50,557 nt of DNA from Fretibacterium sp. (GCA_024695065.1 JAILIX010000026.1:1-50557), one strand, 5' to 3'. Positions 17,990 to 26,877 are shown, counted from the first letter of the stretch. The notes: generated by a model not told the origin, from the sequence alone. Numbers and translations are program-made.

Positions 17990-18015
17990 CGCGAAGCGTC
18001 GAGCCCCGTTATACT
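17986..18015 (+). promoter_or_regulatory. Sigma-70 promoter for the plsX-fab operon
   Basis: TTGACG (17986-17991) and TATACT (18010-18015) are separated by 18 bases. The -35 overlaps the aldo/keto reductase stop codon. The leader of about 75 bases carries a perfect 12-bp palindrome, CAGGGCGCCCTG (18062-18073). I see no FapR-type operator. Confidence 0.7.
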
Positions 18016-18097
18016 GCCATGCTAGGAAGTCAGCGTCCGTCTAATGTCGCGGCCGCCAAGTCAGGGCGCCCTGGCGCTAAAATGAGGCGAGATAATA

Positions 18098-19117
18098 ATG
18101 AAGAAAATTACCATAGCAGTGGACGCAATGGGAGGAGATAACGCTCCGCACGCAATATGTATGGGGGCCGCTGAAGCCTGCCGGACCTTTCCAGACATAG
18201 AGATTATTCTGACAGGGGATGAAAATAAGATTCACGCCATCCTGGAACCTGTTCCTCCGGAGGTTCGGTCACGGATACGGGTGGTTCATGCCTCAGAGGT
18301 TATTGGGATGGACGAACATCCTGTTGTGGCTATCCGGAAAAAACATCACTCCAGCATGAAGCTGGCGATGGAAATGGTGAGGAGCGGGGAAGCCCAGGGT
18401 TTTATATCCGCAGGCAATACCGGTGCCATTGTTGCAGGCGGAGTCCTTATCGTGGGACGTCTGCCCGGCATTGACCGGCCGGCTCTGGGTACGGCTCTTC
18501 CAACTATTGAGCGTCCTTCCTTTATGTTGGACATGGGAGCAACTGTCCGGTGCAAACCAGAAAATTTATACCAGTTTGCGCTGATGGGCAGTGTTTACTC
18601 CCGGAAGATCCTGAAGGTCACAGATCCTGAGGTGACACTTCTTTCCAACGGGACGGAGGAGATTAAGGGCGACGAGTGCGTGGCCGGGGCGCGGGACCTG
18701 CTGATGAAGAGTGCGCTGAACTTCAAGGGCTACACTGAGGGCAACGATATCGTGTGGGGCCGGTCGGACGTGATTGTGTGTGACGGCTTCACAGGCAACG
18801 TAGCTCTGAAGCTGGCTGAGGGCATTATGCATGGGCTTAAGTCCCTGCTGACGGATGAGGTGAAGAAGTCTCTGCTGGCCAAGGCGGGAATGCTCTTCAT
18901 GGCCCCGACGGTGAAGTTGCTGTGGACACGCTTTAACTATGAGAAGTATGGCGGCGCGCCGCTTCTCGGAGTCAGGGGGGCAGTCCTCAAGGCTCATGGC
19001 CGTTCAAAGGAGCCCGCTATCCTGAGCGCAATCTCCGCAGCCAGGAACTTCATTGAGGAAGACGGCGTGGAAATGATACAGGCGGAATTGGACACGAGCC
19101 CAACACATATGGCGTAG
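18098..19117 (+). CDS. plsX: Phosphate acyltransferase PlsX
   Basis: PlsX makes acyl-phosphate from acyl-ACP for glycerol-3-phosphate acylation by PlsY, at the start of phospholipid synthesis. Motifs are ITIAVDAMGGDNAPH at the N-terminus, FISAGNTGAIVAGG, LLSNGTEEIKGDE, VCDGFTGNVALKLAEG and APLLGVRGAVLKAHGRS. Length 339 is normal. It is first gene of the fatty acid cluster. In many bacteria rpmF precedes plsX; it is absent here. Confidence 0.97.
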   Translation: MKKITIAVDAMGGDNAPHAICMGAAEACRTFPDIEIILTGDENKIHAILEPVPPEVRSRIRVVHASEVIGMDEHPVVAIRKKHHSSMKLAMEMVRSGEAQGFISAGNTGAIVAGGVLIVGRLPGIDRPALGTALPTIERPSFMLDMGATVRCKPENLYQFALMGSVYSRKILKVTDPEVTLLSNGTEEIKGDECVAGARDLLMKSALNFKGYTEGNDIVWGRSDVIVCDGFTGNVALKLAEGIMHGLKSLLTDEVKKSLLAKAGMLFMAPTVKLLWTRFNYEKYGGAPLLGVRGAVLKAHGRSKEPAILSAISAARNFIEEDGVEMIQAELDTSPTHMA

Positions 19118-19159
19118 GGCTTTTGTTTGAGGGCATAAAGGCATTGGGTGAGGTGGATT

Positions 19160-20113
19160 ATGATTAAGAATAACCGAGTGTGCAAGTTGCTGGGGACAGA
19201 ATACCCCATTCTTCAGGGCGGGATGGCCTGGGTGGCCAATGCGCCTTTAGCCGCGGCTGTGAGCAACGGCGGTGGGGTGGGGATCATTGCAGCGGCCGCC
19301 ATGCCGGCCGAGTTGCTTGAGCAGGAAATACTGAAGGCAAAGTCTCTGACGAACAAGCCGTTTGGGCTCAACATCATGCTGATGTCTCCCACGGCTCAGG
19401 ACGCTATGGAGATGGCCGCCAAGCACCGTGTCCCCATTGTCACTACAGGGGCAGGGAGTCCAGGCAAGGTGCTGGAAAGACTGAAGCCTCTGGGGACTAT
19501 TGTCATCCCGGTGGTGGCGTCTGTCACTCAGGCGCGCCGTGTGGAGAAACAGGGCGCGGATGCCGTTGTCGCTGAAGGAATGGAGGCTGGCGGACACATC
19601 GGGGAGCTCACATCGATGGTCCTGACGCCTCAGATTGCTGATGCAGTCAAAATACCGGTTATCACCGCAGGAGGCATTGCAGACGGGCGTGGTGTGGCCG
19701 CGGCTTTTGCCCTCGGCGCTGAGGGCGTTCAGGTTGGGACACGTTTCATCTGCTGTGAGGAATGCACTGTTCACCCGAACTACAAGCAGGCCGTTCTTGA
19801 TGCGCGTGACCGCAGCACAGCGGTCACAGGCCAGAGCCTGGGACATCCGGTACGTTGCCTTCGCAACAAACTGACGGCGGAGTTTGAACGTCTGGAGGCA
19901 GAGGGCGCTCCCGCATCGGAAATCGAGGCACTGGGGACGGGTAAGCTCAGGGCTGCGGTGGTCAACGGCGACGTGGACTGGGGTTCGCTCATGTCTGGTC
20001 AAAGCGCCGCAATGGTGCATAAAATTCAGCCGGCCCGTGAGATTATCGAGGACCTGTTTAGCGGTGGACGCGAGGTTCTGAGAAAAATAACCGGGGCCTG
20101 TGACGAGGCATAA
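19160..20113 (+). CDS. fabK: Enoyl-[acyl-carrier-protein] reductase FabK
   Basis: FMN-dependent enoyl-ACP reductase that completes each elongation round. It belongs to the nitronate monooxygenase-like TIM barrel family. Diagnostic stretches are YPILQGGMAWVANAPLAAAVS, VVAEGMEAGGHIGEL, VITAGGIADGRGVAAAFALG and VGTRFICCEECTVHPNYK. Its place between plsX and fabD supports FabK rather than a generic flavin oxidoreductase. ATG 19160 with AGGTGG just upstream was chosen over GTG 19148. FabK enzymes are insensitive to triclosan. Confidence 0.94.
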   Translation: MIKNNRVCKLLGTEYPILQGGMAWVANAPLAAAVSNGGGVGIIAAAAMPAELLEQEILKAKSLTNKPFGLNIMLMSPTAQDAMEMAAKHRVPIVTTGAGSPGKVLERLKPLGTIVIPVVASVTQARRVEKQGADAVVAEGMEAGGHIGELTSMVLTPQIADAVKIPVITAGGIADGRGVAAAFALGAEGVQVGTRFICCEECTVHPNYKQAVLDARDRSTAVTGQSLGHPVRCLRNKLTAEFERLEAEGAPASEIEALGTGKLRAAVVNGDVDWGSLMSGQSAAMVHKIQPAREIIEDLFSGGREVLRKITGACDEA

Positions 20114-20137
20114 CAGAATTATTCAGGAGGTATTCGT

Positions 20138-21085
20138 TTGAAATACGCATTATGTTTCCCCGGTCAGGGGGCCCAGCAGGTGGGGATGGGCAAGGAGCTT
20201 TTCGATGCCTTCCCCTCGGCGAAGACTGTCTTTGAGGAGGCAGATGACGCGCTGTCCTCACACCTGACAGAGTTGATATTCAACGGGCCGGAAAAGGAAT
20301 TGACCCTGACGGCCAATGCCCAGCCCGCCATTATGACAGTGAGCATTGCTGCGCTGCGGGCCCTTCAGAACGATATGGGTATGTCCCTGGCTCCGGCTTT
20401 TACAGCGGGGCACAGCTTAGGTGAGTATACGGCGCTGGTGGCGGCGGGGACGTTGTCCTTCCGGGACGCGGTGCGGCTTGTCAATAAGCGGGGGCAGTGG
20501 ATGCAGGAAGCCGCCCCGGAGGGCGTTGGGGCCATGGCTGCGATTCTGGGGCTTGGTGCAGATGATGTCCGGGCCGTGTGCGCAGAGGCTGCACCGGGCG
20601 GCGAGTGCCAGGCAGCTAACTTCAACTCTCCCGGGCAGGTGGTCATCTCCGGTGTTGCAGAATGCGTTGACAAGGCATCGGAGTTGGCGAAAGCAAAGGG
20701 GGCTCGCAAGGCTTTGCGGCTCAACGTCAGTGCTCCATTCCACAGTCGTCTGATGCTCCCTGCGGCAGAGAAACTGAAGGCTGAGTTTGAAAAATGCAAG
20801 TGGTCTGACCCCAAATGGCCTGTTGTCGCCAATGTGAGCGCAAAACCTGTCACAGCAGCAGACGCTATTCGTGCTTCCCTCTATGAGCAGACCTTTAGTC
20901 CTGTCCTTTGGGAAGACTCCGTGGTTTATATGGCAGACAACGGGGTGGATACGTTCCTGGAGCTCGGCCCAGGTGAGGTGCTGTGTGGATTGATTAAACG
21001 CTGCCGTAAGGGGCTGAACCAGAAAGCGGCCGGGACGCCCCAGACCCTTGAAGCCATGGCGGAACTGATGAGGGAGGCTCAATAA
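20138..21085 (+). CDS. fabD: Malonyl-CoA:ACP transacylase
   Basis: Loads malonate from CoA onto the acyl carrier protein. Motifs are CFPGQGAQQVGMGKELF, the nucleophile elbow GHSLGEYTAL (S93), the catalytic histidine in SAPFHSRLM, and the late FLELGPGEVL. Length 315 is normal. Translation starts at TTG 20138 behind CAGGAGG. The last stop base is the first base of the fabG ATG, so the two are coupled. Confidence 0.96.
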   Translation: MKYALCFPGQGAQQVGMGKELFDAFPSAKTVFEEADDALSSHLTELIFNGPEKELTLTANAQPAIMTVSIAALRALQNDMGMSLAPAFTAGHSLGEYTALVAAGTLSFRDAVRLVNKRGQWMQEAAPEGVGAMAAILGLGADDVRAVCAEAAPGGECQAANFNSPGQVVISGVAECVDKASELAKAKGARKALRLNVSAPFHSRLMLPAAEKLKAEFEKCKWSDPKWPVVANVSAKPVTAADAIRASLYEQTFSPVLWEDSVVYMADNGVDTFLELGPGEVLCGLIKRCRKGLNQKAAGTPQTLEAMAELMREAQ

Positions 21086-21840
21086 TGGCGGACTCAGCGA
21101 GAGAGCCCCGTCTGGCTCTGGTGACGGGAGGAGCGCGGGGAATAGGCCGGGCTGTCGCCCTTGAGCTGGCCCGCGGCGGGTACAATGTAGCGGTGAACTT
21201 CCGCAGCAGCGCGGAAGCAGCGGCAGCTCTGGTGAAGGAACTGGAGTCATTGGGGGTCCGTGCGGGGGCCTTTCAGGCTGACGTATCAAATCGTGAGCAG
21301 GTTGAGGTGCTCTTCAAAAGGATTCGGGAAGCGCTGGGGCCCGTCGGAGTTTTGGTGAACAATGCCGGGATTACCCATGATACCTTGCTTATGCGCATGA
21401 AGGCGGAGGATTGGGATGCAGTTCTATCCGCCAACCTGAGCTCGGCTTTTTACTGCACGAAAGAAGCCGTTCGCGATATGGCCAGGGCTAAGTGGGGACG
21501 TATTGTGACCATCTCCTCAGTCGTGGGAATCACGGGCAATGCCGGCCAGGCAAACTACGCTGCGTCGAAAGCCGGACTGATTGGGTTCACAAAGTCTGTT
21601 GCGCGGGAGTACGCTGCGCGTGGGATTACCGCCAACGCAGTAGCTCCCGGGTTCATTGACACGAGCATGACGGAGGTTCTGAAGGACGATGTGAAGGCAG
21701 CCATCTCTGCTCAGATTCCCGAGGGGCATATAGGAACCCCTGAGGATGTTGCGCGTGCCGTCGCTTTTTTTGCCCATTCAGGAAGTGCTTATATCACGGG
21801 ACAGGTTTTGGCAGTTGACGGCGGCCTGACTATGTGTTAA
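21085..21840 (+). CDS. fabG: 3-oxoacyl-[acyl-carrier-protein] reductase
   Basis: NADPH-dependent short-chain dehydrogenase that reduces 3-oxoacyl-ACP. It has the cofactor motif TGGARGIGR, NNAGITHD, the catalytic serine in TISSVVGITG (S145), and the Y158-x3-K162 pair in NYAASKAG. The C-terminus is of FabG type (GQVLAVDGGLTMC). Length 251 is normal. It overlaps fabD by one base. Confidence 0.96.
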   Translation: MADSAREPRLALVTGGARGIGRAVALELARGGYNVAVNFRSSAEAAAALVKELESLGVRAGAFQADVSNREQVEVLFKRIREALGPVGVLVNNAGITHDTLLMRMKAEDWDAVLSANLSSAFYCTKEAVRDMARAKWGRIVTISSVVGITGNAGQANYAASKAGLIGFTKSVAREYAARGITANAVAPGFIDTSMTEVLKDDVKAAISAQIPEGHIGTPEDVARAVAFFAHSGSAYITGQVLAVDGGLTMC

Positions 21841-21881
21841 TTATACTGAGATGTTAGTAACCGCGGAGGGAGGTGAACGGG

Positions 21882-22133
21882 ATGAAGAAGGAAGAAGTGC
21901 TTGCCAGGCTGAAGGAAATCATTACTGACCGCCTGGACGTGGAGGAGGATCAGATTGTTCCCGAGGCAACGTTTGTTGAGGACCTTGGGGCGGACTCTCT
22001 GGACATTGTGGAGCTGATCATGGGGATCGAGGAGGAGTTTGATATCGAGATCCCCGACGAGGACGCTGAGAAGCTGACGTCGGTCGGTGAGGCGATGAAC
22101 TACACACTGAGCAAAATCGGGGTCGAGGAATAA
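21882..22133 (+). CDS. acpP: Acyl carrier protein
   Basis: Small acidic carrier protein that holds growing acyl chains on a 4'-phosphopantetheine arm. The attachment serine is in [12 protein letters not shown]. The 83-residue length and the four-helix pattern fit. ATG 21882 has GGAGGGAGG at a good distance; the upstream in-frame GTG 21873 overlaps that site and is unlikely. A terminator hairpin follows directly (22150-22185), which may make acpP more abundant than fabF. The Sfp-type transferase at 49.5 kb could load this or another carrier. Confidence 0.97.
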   Translation: MKKEEVLARLKEIITDRLDVEEDQIVPEATFVEDLGADSLDIVELIMGIEEEFDIEIPDEDAEKLTSVGEAMNYTLSKIGVEE

Positions 22134-22149
22134 CATTTTGGCCCCACTT

Positions 22150-22185
22150 GGGGGAAGGATGGGGATAAGACCTTCCCCCTTGTTT
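22150..22185 (+). terminator. Internal terminator/attenuator between acpP and fabF
   Basis: Perfect 9-bp GC-rich stem (22150-22158 with 22171-22179), 12-base loop, then TTGTTTAA. It lies 17 bases after acpP inside the operon, so read-through into fabF is probably partial. Confidence 0.75.
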
Positions 22186-22252
22186 AAGGATTACACGTGC
22201 GGTCTTCTTTCTTTACAGGCTGCGCTGAATATAGATTTAGGAGTGATTAAAC

Positions 22253-23500
22253 TTGACGGAAAAGAGGAGAGTTGTTGTTACGGGGCTGGGACCCGTAAGC
22301 CCCATCGCCTTTGGCCGCGAGGATTACTGGAAGGCCCTGCGCGATGGAAAGAACGGCATCGGCCCAATCACTACGTTTGAATTGGGGGACTGCCCCGTGA
22401 CGTTTGGTGCGGAGATTAAGGATTTTGACCCCACCCGCTGGATGCCTGGCAAGGAAGCAAAACGCTCTGACCGCGCCATTCAATTTGCCGTTGCGGCGGC
22501 AAAAATGGCCGTGGAGGACTCGAAAATCGACATAACGGCCATAGATCCCTATCGTCTGGGCGTTTACATTGGTACGGGGCAGGGGGGGATTGAGACCTCC
22601 TTCAATAATTTCAAGACGATGATAGAAAAAGGCTCCCGGCGTGTGAGCCCATATTTCATCCCCATGATGATCAGCAATATGTCCACAGCCTACGTTGCTA
22701 TCGTGCTGGGGGCAAAGGGGCCGAACCTCTGCGTCGTTACAGCCTGTGCCACCTCGCTGCACAGCATGGGCGAAGCGTATCATACTATCGTGAGGGATGA
22801 TGCGGATGTCATTATCGCGGGGGGAACGGAGGCCGCGCTGCGGACTATCAGTATCGCAGGATTTGCCTCGATGAAGGCCCTATCCACTCGTATGGACTCT
22901 CCCGAGACGGCCAGCCGCCCCTTTGACAAGGACCGCGATGGATTTGTCATGGGGGAGGGAGCTGGGGTAGTTGTGCTTGAGGAGCTAAACCATGCTCTGG
23001 CCCGCGGAGCGCATATCTACGGAGAGTTTGTCGGGTATGGAACTTCCTGTGACGCGGGGCACATCACCGCACCGGATCCGGAAGCTAAAGGGGCATCTTT
23101 CGCGACGAGGAAAGCCATGAAGATGGCAGGCTGGGTACCTGAGCAGGTGGACTACATCAACGCCCATGGCACCTCTACAGGGCTGAATGACAAGATGGAG
23201 TCTCATATGATCAACGATGTCTTTGGTGACCACACCAAGGATATTGTCGTGACTTCCACAAAGTCGATGATTGGGCACTGTCTGGGGGCTGCCGGCGGAC
23301 TGGAAGTCATCGCGTCCCTTCAGGCTATTGAGGAGAACTATATTCATCCCACACTCAACTACACAACCCCGGATCCCGAGTGCGGTATTCTCAACATAGC
23401 CACGGGCAGCGGCGTTGAAAAGAAGGTTGACCGGCTTCTCGTGAACAGCTTCGGTTTTGGCGGGCATAATGGTGTCCTCGCTTTCCAGCGTTATATGTAG
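22253..23500 (+). CDS. fabF: 3-oxoacyl-[acyl-carrier-protein] synthase II
   Basis: Condensing enzyme (KAS II) that elongates acyl-ACP with malonyl-ACP. It has the Cys-His-His triad: C165 in VTACATSLHSMG, histidine in YINAHGTSTG, and histidine in MIGHCLGAAGGLE. VNSFGFGGHNGVLAF closes the protein. Length 415 is normal. It starts at TTG 22253 with TTAGGAGTG upstream. No separate fabH or fabZ lies in the window. Confidence 0.96.
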   Translation: MTEKRRVVVTGLGPVSPIAFGREDYWKALRDGKNGIGPITTFELGDCPVTFGAEIKDFDPTRWMPGKEAKRSDRAIQFAVAAAKMAVEDSKIDITAIDPYRLGVYIGTGQGGIETSFNNFKTMIEKGSRRVSPYFIPMMISNMSTAYVAIVLGAKGPNLCVVTACATSLHSMGEAYHTIVRDDADVIIAGGTEAALRTISIAGFASMKALSTRMDSPETASRPFDKDRDGFVMGEGAGVVVLEELNHALARGAHIYGEFVGYGTSCDAGHITAPDPEAKGASFATRKAMKMAGWVPEQVDYINAHGTSTGLNDKMESHMINDVFGDHTKDIVVTSTKSMIGHCLGAAGGLEVIASLQAIEENYIHPTLNYTTPDPECGILNIATGSGVEKKVDRLLVNSFGFGGHNGVLAFQRYM

Positions 23501-24215
23501 CGCAGTCCTCTCTCCACAGGAGAAGGCGCGCATTAAAGCCCGCGATTTGGACGCTTTTCAGGACGTGTTGGGCTATCATTTCAACGACAGAGGGCTTCTT
23601 GAAGAGGCCCTCTGCCATTCTTCTTTTGCTAATGAGCATGGGCTGTCTGTCAATAACGAGAGGCTGGAGTTTCTTGGGGACTCCGTACTCGGCTTTATTA
23701 TCGCCAGCACCCTCTACAAAACATATCCGGACGCACCAGAGGGCGAGCTCACGCGCATGCGTGCGGAACTCGTCTGTGGAGCCTCCCTGACCCGGAAGGC
23801 GAAGATTTTGGGGGTTCCAGGTCTGCTCCTGCATGGTAATTCTATGAGGGATGGGGCCCTTCCTTCGTCGATATGTGAGGATGCTATGGAGGCACTGCTG
23901 GGGGCTGTCTTCCTTGACGGTGGAGTTTCTGCAGCAGAGCAGGTAATCCGGGGGATGTTCCTCCGGGATGTCGAAACGCATGCGGCCGTCCTCGATCCAA
24001 AATCCAAGCTCCAGATATGGCTCCAGGCCCGGGAACTCCCCCTCCCACGCTATGAGCTGGCCGGCGTCAAAGGACCCTCTCATGCCCCTGTCTTTGAAGC
24101 CCGGGTGCGGGCAAACGGATTTGAGCGCACAGCCACCGGATCAACCCGCAAGGGAGCTGAGTCTGCCGCAGCGTCGCTGCTCCTTGAGTTTCTCAGGAAA
24201 GAGAAGGCGGAATGA
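23469..24215 (+). CDS. rnc: Ribonuclease III
   Basis: Double-strand-specific endoribonuclease for rRNA and mRNA maturation. The catalytic domain has the signature NERLEFLGDSVLGF and the metal site ICEDAMEALLGAVFLDGG. The C-terminal ~70 residues are a dsRNA-binding domain (ESAAASLLLEFL at its end). ATG 23469 lies inside fabF (32-base overlap), so translation is probably coupled; TTG 23457 is an alternative. The next gene overlaps its stop. The fabF-rnc order is common in several phyla. Confidence 0.95.
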   Translation: MVSSLSSVICSAVLSPQEKARIKARDLDAFQDVLGYHFNDRGLLEEALCHSSFANEHGLSVNNERLEFLGDSVLGFIIASTLYKTYPDAPEGELTRMRAELVCGASLTRKAKILGVPGLLLHGNSMRDGALPSSICEDAMEALLGAVFLDGGVSAAEQVIRGMFLRDVETHAAVLDPKSKLQIWLQARELPLPRYELAGVKGPSHAPVFEARVRANGFERTATGSTRKGAESAAASLLLEFLRKEKAE

Positions 24216-25066
24216 GACACAGGTCCAGCTTAATCTTTCTGACTGTTCTTGTCTGCCTTCTTATCAGTCCCTGTCTGGCCAGGGCGGAGGTCTTATCCGT
24301 AACAGTAACCCATCCCTGGCTTGCCTTGATCGCTTCGTTTATCGGCGGTTCCAACGTCGAGGTCGCCTCACTTCAGGAATGGAACGCCGAGGGCGAGCTT
24401 GTGCGGCCCAGTGCGAAAACGCTCCGCTCTCTCCCCGCAGATGCGCATATCATTGCGCTTGACTCTAAAGACACGGCAGATGCAGGATTGAAGAAGGAAG
24501 GATTTCCCAACCTTCGCTGCCTGTATAATCCATTCCCCATCGCGGCCTCCGCTCTGGATGCTTCCCTGTCTGATCCTTCCATACTGCCTTTTGTCGCCCA
24601 GAGACTTTTGACGGTCCTTTCAGCTTGGGATTCCTCAAACTATCCCTATTATCAGCGTCGGCTGGCGGAGTTCCAGGCACGTCTTTCCAGCTCAGTCCTC
24701 GCCGGACAGCAGGTTCTGCGGGGCATGGCCGTCTTTGACCTGAGCGGATCCAGCAGCGCGCTGCTGCAGGCGGCATGCTGCAAGATTGAGCGCCCCGGAG
24801 CGGACCGTCTTGCGGAGTGGTCAAAGAATCTCACCGCATTTCGGGAATTCCTCAGTTTAAAACGCGAGGAAGGTGTGATGATCGTGGCTGACGGTTCAAC
24901 GCCTCGTCCCCTTCGTCGTGCATTGGCAGGACAGGCCGGGGTCTTTTTTCTTCAGCGTCCTCCTCTTGGACAGGATTATCCAACGTTCCTGCATGATCAG
25001 TACATCTCGCTGTGGCAAAGTTTGACTTTGAAGAAGCCCTCATCCGCGGGAACAAAGCGCCGCTAG
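24212..25066 (+). CDS. Secreted ZnuA/TroA-like protein lacking an obvious metal-ligand histidine
   Basis: An N-terminal signal peptide (about 1-25) is followed by a pattern like the metal-binding SBP family: VSVTVTHPWLALIASFIGGS, then a PSAKTLRSLPADAHIIAL segment where ZnuA proteins have the DPH...AD loop, then SSNYPYYQRRLAEFQARL, where they have the conserved linker helix. The usual first-ligand histidine in the DPH position is missing. It overlaps the rnc stop codon by 4 bases (ATGA). No ABC permease or ATPase is adjacent, so it may not serve transport. Family assignment is by eye and moderate. Confidence 0.6.
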   Translation: MRHRSSLIFLTVLVCLLISPCLARAEVLSVTVTHPWLALIASFIGGSNVEVASLQEWNAEGELVRPSAKTLRSLPADAHIIALDSKDTADAGLKKEGFPNLRCLYNPFPIAASALDASLSDPSILPFVAQRLLTVLSAWDSSNYPYYQRRLAEFQARLSSSVLAGQQVLRGMAVFDLSGSSSALLQAACCKIERPGADRLAEWSKNLTAFREFLSLKREEGVMIVADGSTPRPLRRALAGQAGVFFLQRPPLGQDYPTFLHDQYISLWQSLTLKKPSSAGTKRR

Positions 25067-25103
25067 ACTGAAATTCGCTGTTTTGTCTGGAGTGGATATA
25101 CCC

Positions 25104-26462
25104 CTACTTTATCTTGACTGAGGCCGCCCTTCGTTTACACTGAACGAAGAAGATGGAATTGATGAGAATGCCGAATACCGTTGCGGTTGGAGCAGCCAGA
25201 CCAATCATCGTCAAAGAGGCGTCTGGCTGAATGCTCATGAACCAGGAAACGGGGAGACGAACAAGAAATGTCTGAGCTATACCCTGCATCATCACAAAAG
25301 CAGTTTGGGCGTGCCCATTAAAGTAGCCCATGAAACTGAATAGAATACTTGTCACAACCGCTTCGGATGAGAATCCGCGCATATACTCCCAGGCCCTTGC
25401 AATAACCGCCGAATCGTTCGAGAAGAAAGAAGCCAGAACACTGCCGTGGAAGAATGACAACAGTGCAATAAATACCCCAATCGTACAGCCAATTCCCATG
25501 CCGGTAAACATGGCCTGCGTTGCGCGATCCTCCCGGCCTGCCCCTACGTTCTGAGACACGAAAGAGGCCATGGACTGCATCAGAGAGCTTGGAACCAGCA
25601 TAATGAATGCTCCGATTTTGCTTGCCACGCCGTAGCCGGAGGAGGCATCGAGCCCAAGATTGTTGATGAAGGCGCAGAGTGCCAGAAAGGAAAAATCCGT
25701 AAGGATACCCTGAAAGCTGATGGGGGCCCCTATGCGAACAAACTTCTTGACCTCGCTGTTGAGTGAAAAATCGTTTTTTTTGATTGTGAATGGAAGCTTT
25801 TTCTTCCTAATGATGAGAAGGGAGAGCACAACGCTGACAGCCTGAGCCAGAATGGTTGCGAGTGCTGCCCCTGCTACGTTCATGTGAAAGACTGCGACAA
25901 AAAGCAAATCTCCCAGAATGTTTACCACACAGGCGATGGCAACAAAGACAAGCGGCATCACAGAATCTCCCAGTCCTCGGAAGATGCCGCTGATGACGTT
26001 GTAAGCGATGACGAAGAAGATTCCGCCACCACAGATACGGATGTAAGTTACGGTGAGGTCAAGGGCTTCTTCCGGGGCCTTCATAAGAATGGCCAGCGGG
26101 CGGGCAAAGACAGGCAGGAGGACAGTCAGCACCAGAGATACAATAGAAAAAAAACATACCGTACCTCCCACTAGTTTTCCTATGCGTTCAGCGTGCTGTT
26201 CTCCCAGATAGCGGGCAATCAGAACAGTAATGCCCATTGAGAGCCCGGATATAGCAAAGATAACAAGGTTGACAATATTCCCGCCGGTGGAGACTCCAGA
26301 GATGCCGGCTGTGGTGCCAAATTTGCCGACAATCATAATGTCCACAGCTCCATACATGGCCTGGAGGATAAGAGCCCCGAGAATGGGGAGCATAAATTGT
26401 ACTAATTTTTGGGGGATATTTCCTGTTGTGAAATCGTTCTTTTTGTTGAATTTTGACGTCAT
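25104..26462 (-). CDS. MATE-family multidrug/Na+ antiporter
   Basis: Twelve-helix exporter of the MATE family, expelling cationic compounds in exchange for Na+ or H+. The N-terminal stretch GNIPQKLVQFMLPILGALIL, then AVDIMIVGKFG and GGNIVNLVIFAISGLSMGI, fit the DinF/NorM-like half. The second half repeats the pattern (GAPISFQGILTDFSF, ASFVSQNVGAGREDRA). Length 452 is normal. ATG 26462 has AAAGGA 9 bases upstream. A 20-bp near-palindrome sits just upstream and may be its operator. Substrate unknown. Confidence 0.93.
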   Translation of the reverse strand: MTSKFNKKNDFTTGNIPQKLVQFMLPILGALILQAMYGAVDIMIVGKFGTTAGISGVSTGGNIVNLVIFAISGLSMGITVLIARYLGEQHAERIGKLVGGTVCFFSIVSLVLTVLLPVFARPLAILMKAPEEALDLTVTYIRICGGGIFFVIAYNVISGIFRGLGDSVMPLVFVAIACVVNILGDLLFVAVFHMNVAGAALATILAQAVSVVLSLLIIRKKKLPFTIKKNDFSLNSEVKKFVRIGAPISFQGILTDFSFLALCAFINNLGLDASSGYGVASKIGAFIMLVPSSLMQSMASFVSQNVGAGREDRATQAMFTGMGIGCTIGVFIALLSFFHGSVLASFFSNDSAVIARAWEYMRGFSSEAVVTSILFSFMGYFNGHAQTAFVMMQGIAQTFLVRLPVSWFMSIQPDASLTMIGLAAPTATVFGILINSIFFVQCKRRAASVKIK

Positions 26463-26479
26463 ATCTGCAGTCCTTTCAA

Positions 26480-26499
26480 AAGCTTGTATTACAAAGCTT
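26480..26499. promoter_or_regulatory. Near-palindromic operator candidate upstream of the MATE gene
   Basis: AAGCTTGTATTACAAAGCTT reads almost identically on both strands. It is 17 bases upstream of the MATE start codon, where a MarR- or TetR-type repressor could bind. No such repressor gene is adjacent. Confidence 0.4.
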
Positions 26500-26568
26500 A
26501 CATATATCGGTCATTATATCATGTTATAATTTTAATAGTTTCTTCATAGGAAAGGGAATATCAGAATC

Positions 26569-26877
26569 ATGAAAAAACAAAGTGCTTTTTGTCTGTCATG
26601 GAAATATCTGCTGCTCGCCAATGACTGAGTTTATGCTGAAGGATATGGTGCGGAGGAATGGCTGTGAGGCGCAATTTGTTATGGCTCCGTTAGCGGTCAT
26701 AACCGATGACATGCTGGGAACGGTCCCTGAATACTAAGTCCGGCTTCTGTTGTCCTTCTCCGGGGAAAAAGGTCCGTGCCCTATCTCTGGTACACAAGGG
26801 ATTTTGTGTCAGCTTGCCGGGATATTGTCTTGGGGGACGAGGCTCTTCTGAAAAAGATACGGAACACAAGCTTTTAA
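26569..26877 (+). pseudogene. Decayed low-molecular-weight protein tyrosine phosphatase
   Basis: A start (ATG 26569, AAAGGGA upstream) is followed by a poly-A run that shifts the frame. From 26582 one reads VLFVCHGNICCSPMTEFML, the LMW-PTP P-loop with the catalytic arginine changed to cysteine (family: CxGNxCRSP). This frame continues to a TAA at 26735-26737 and then, still in frame, to VRLLLSFSGEKG. After another shift, from about 26779, one reads YLWYTRDFVSACRDIVLGDEALLKKI, the family's C-terminus (DPWYT motif, here LWYT). Roughly 50-60 central residues are missing. Two frameshifts, one stop, an active-site loss and a deletion make it non-functional. Confidence 0.87.
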
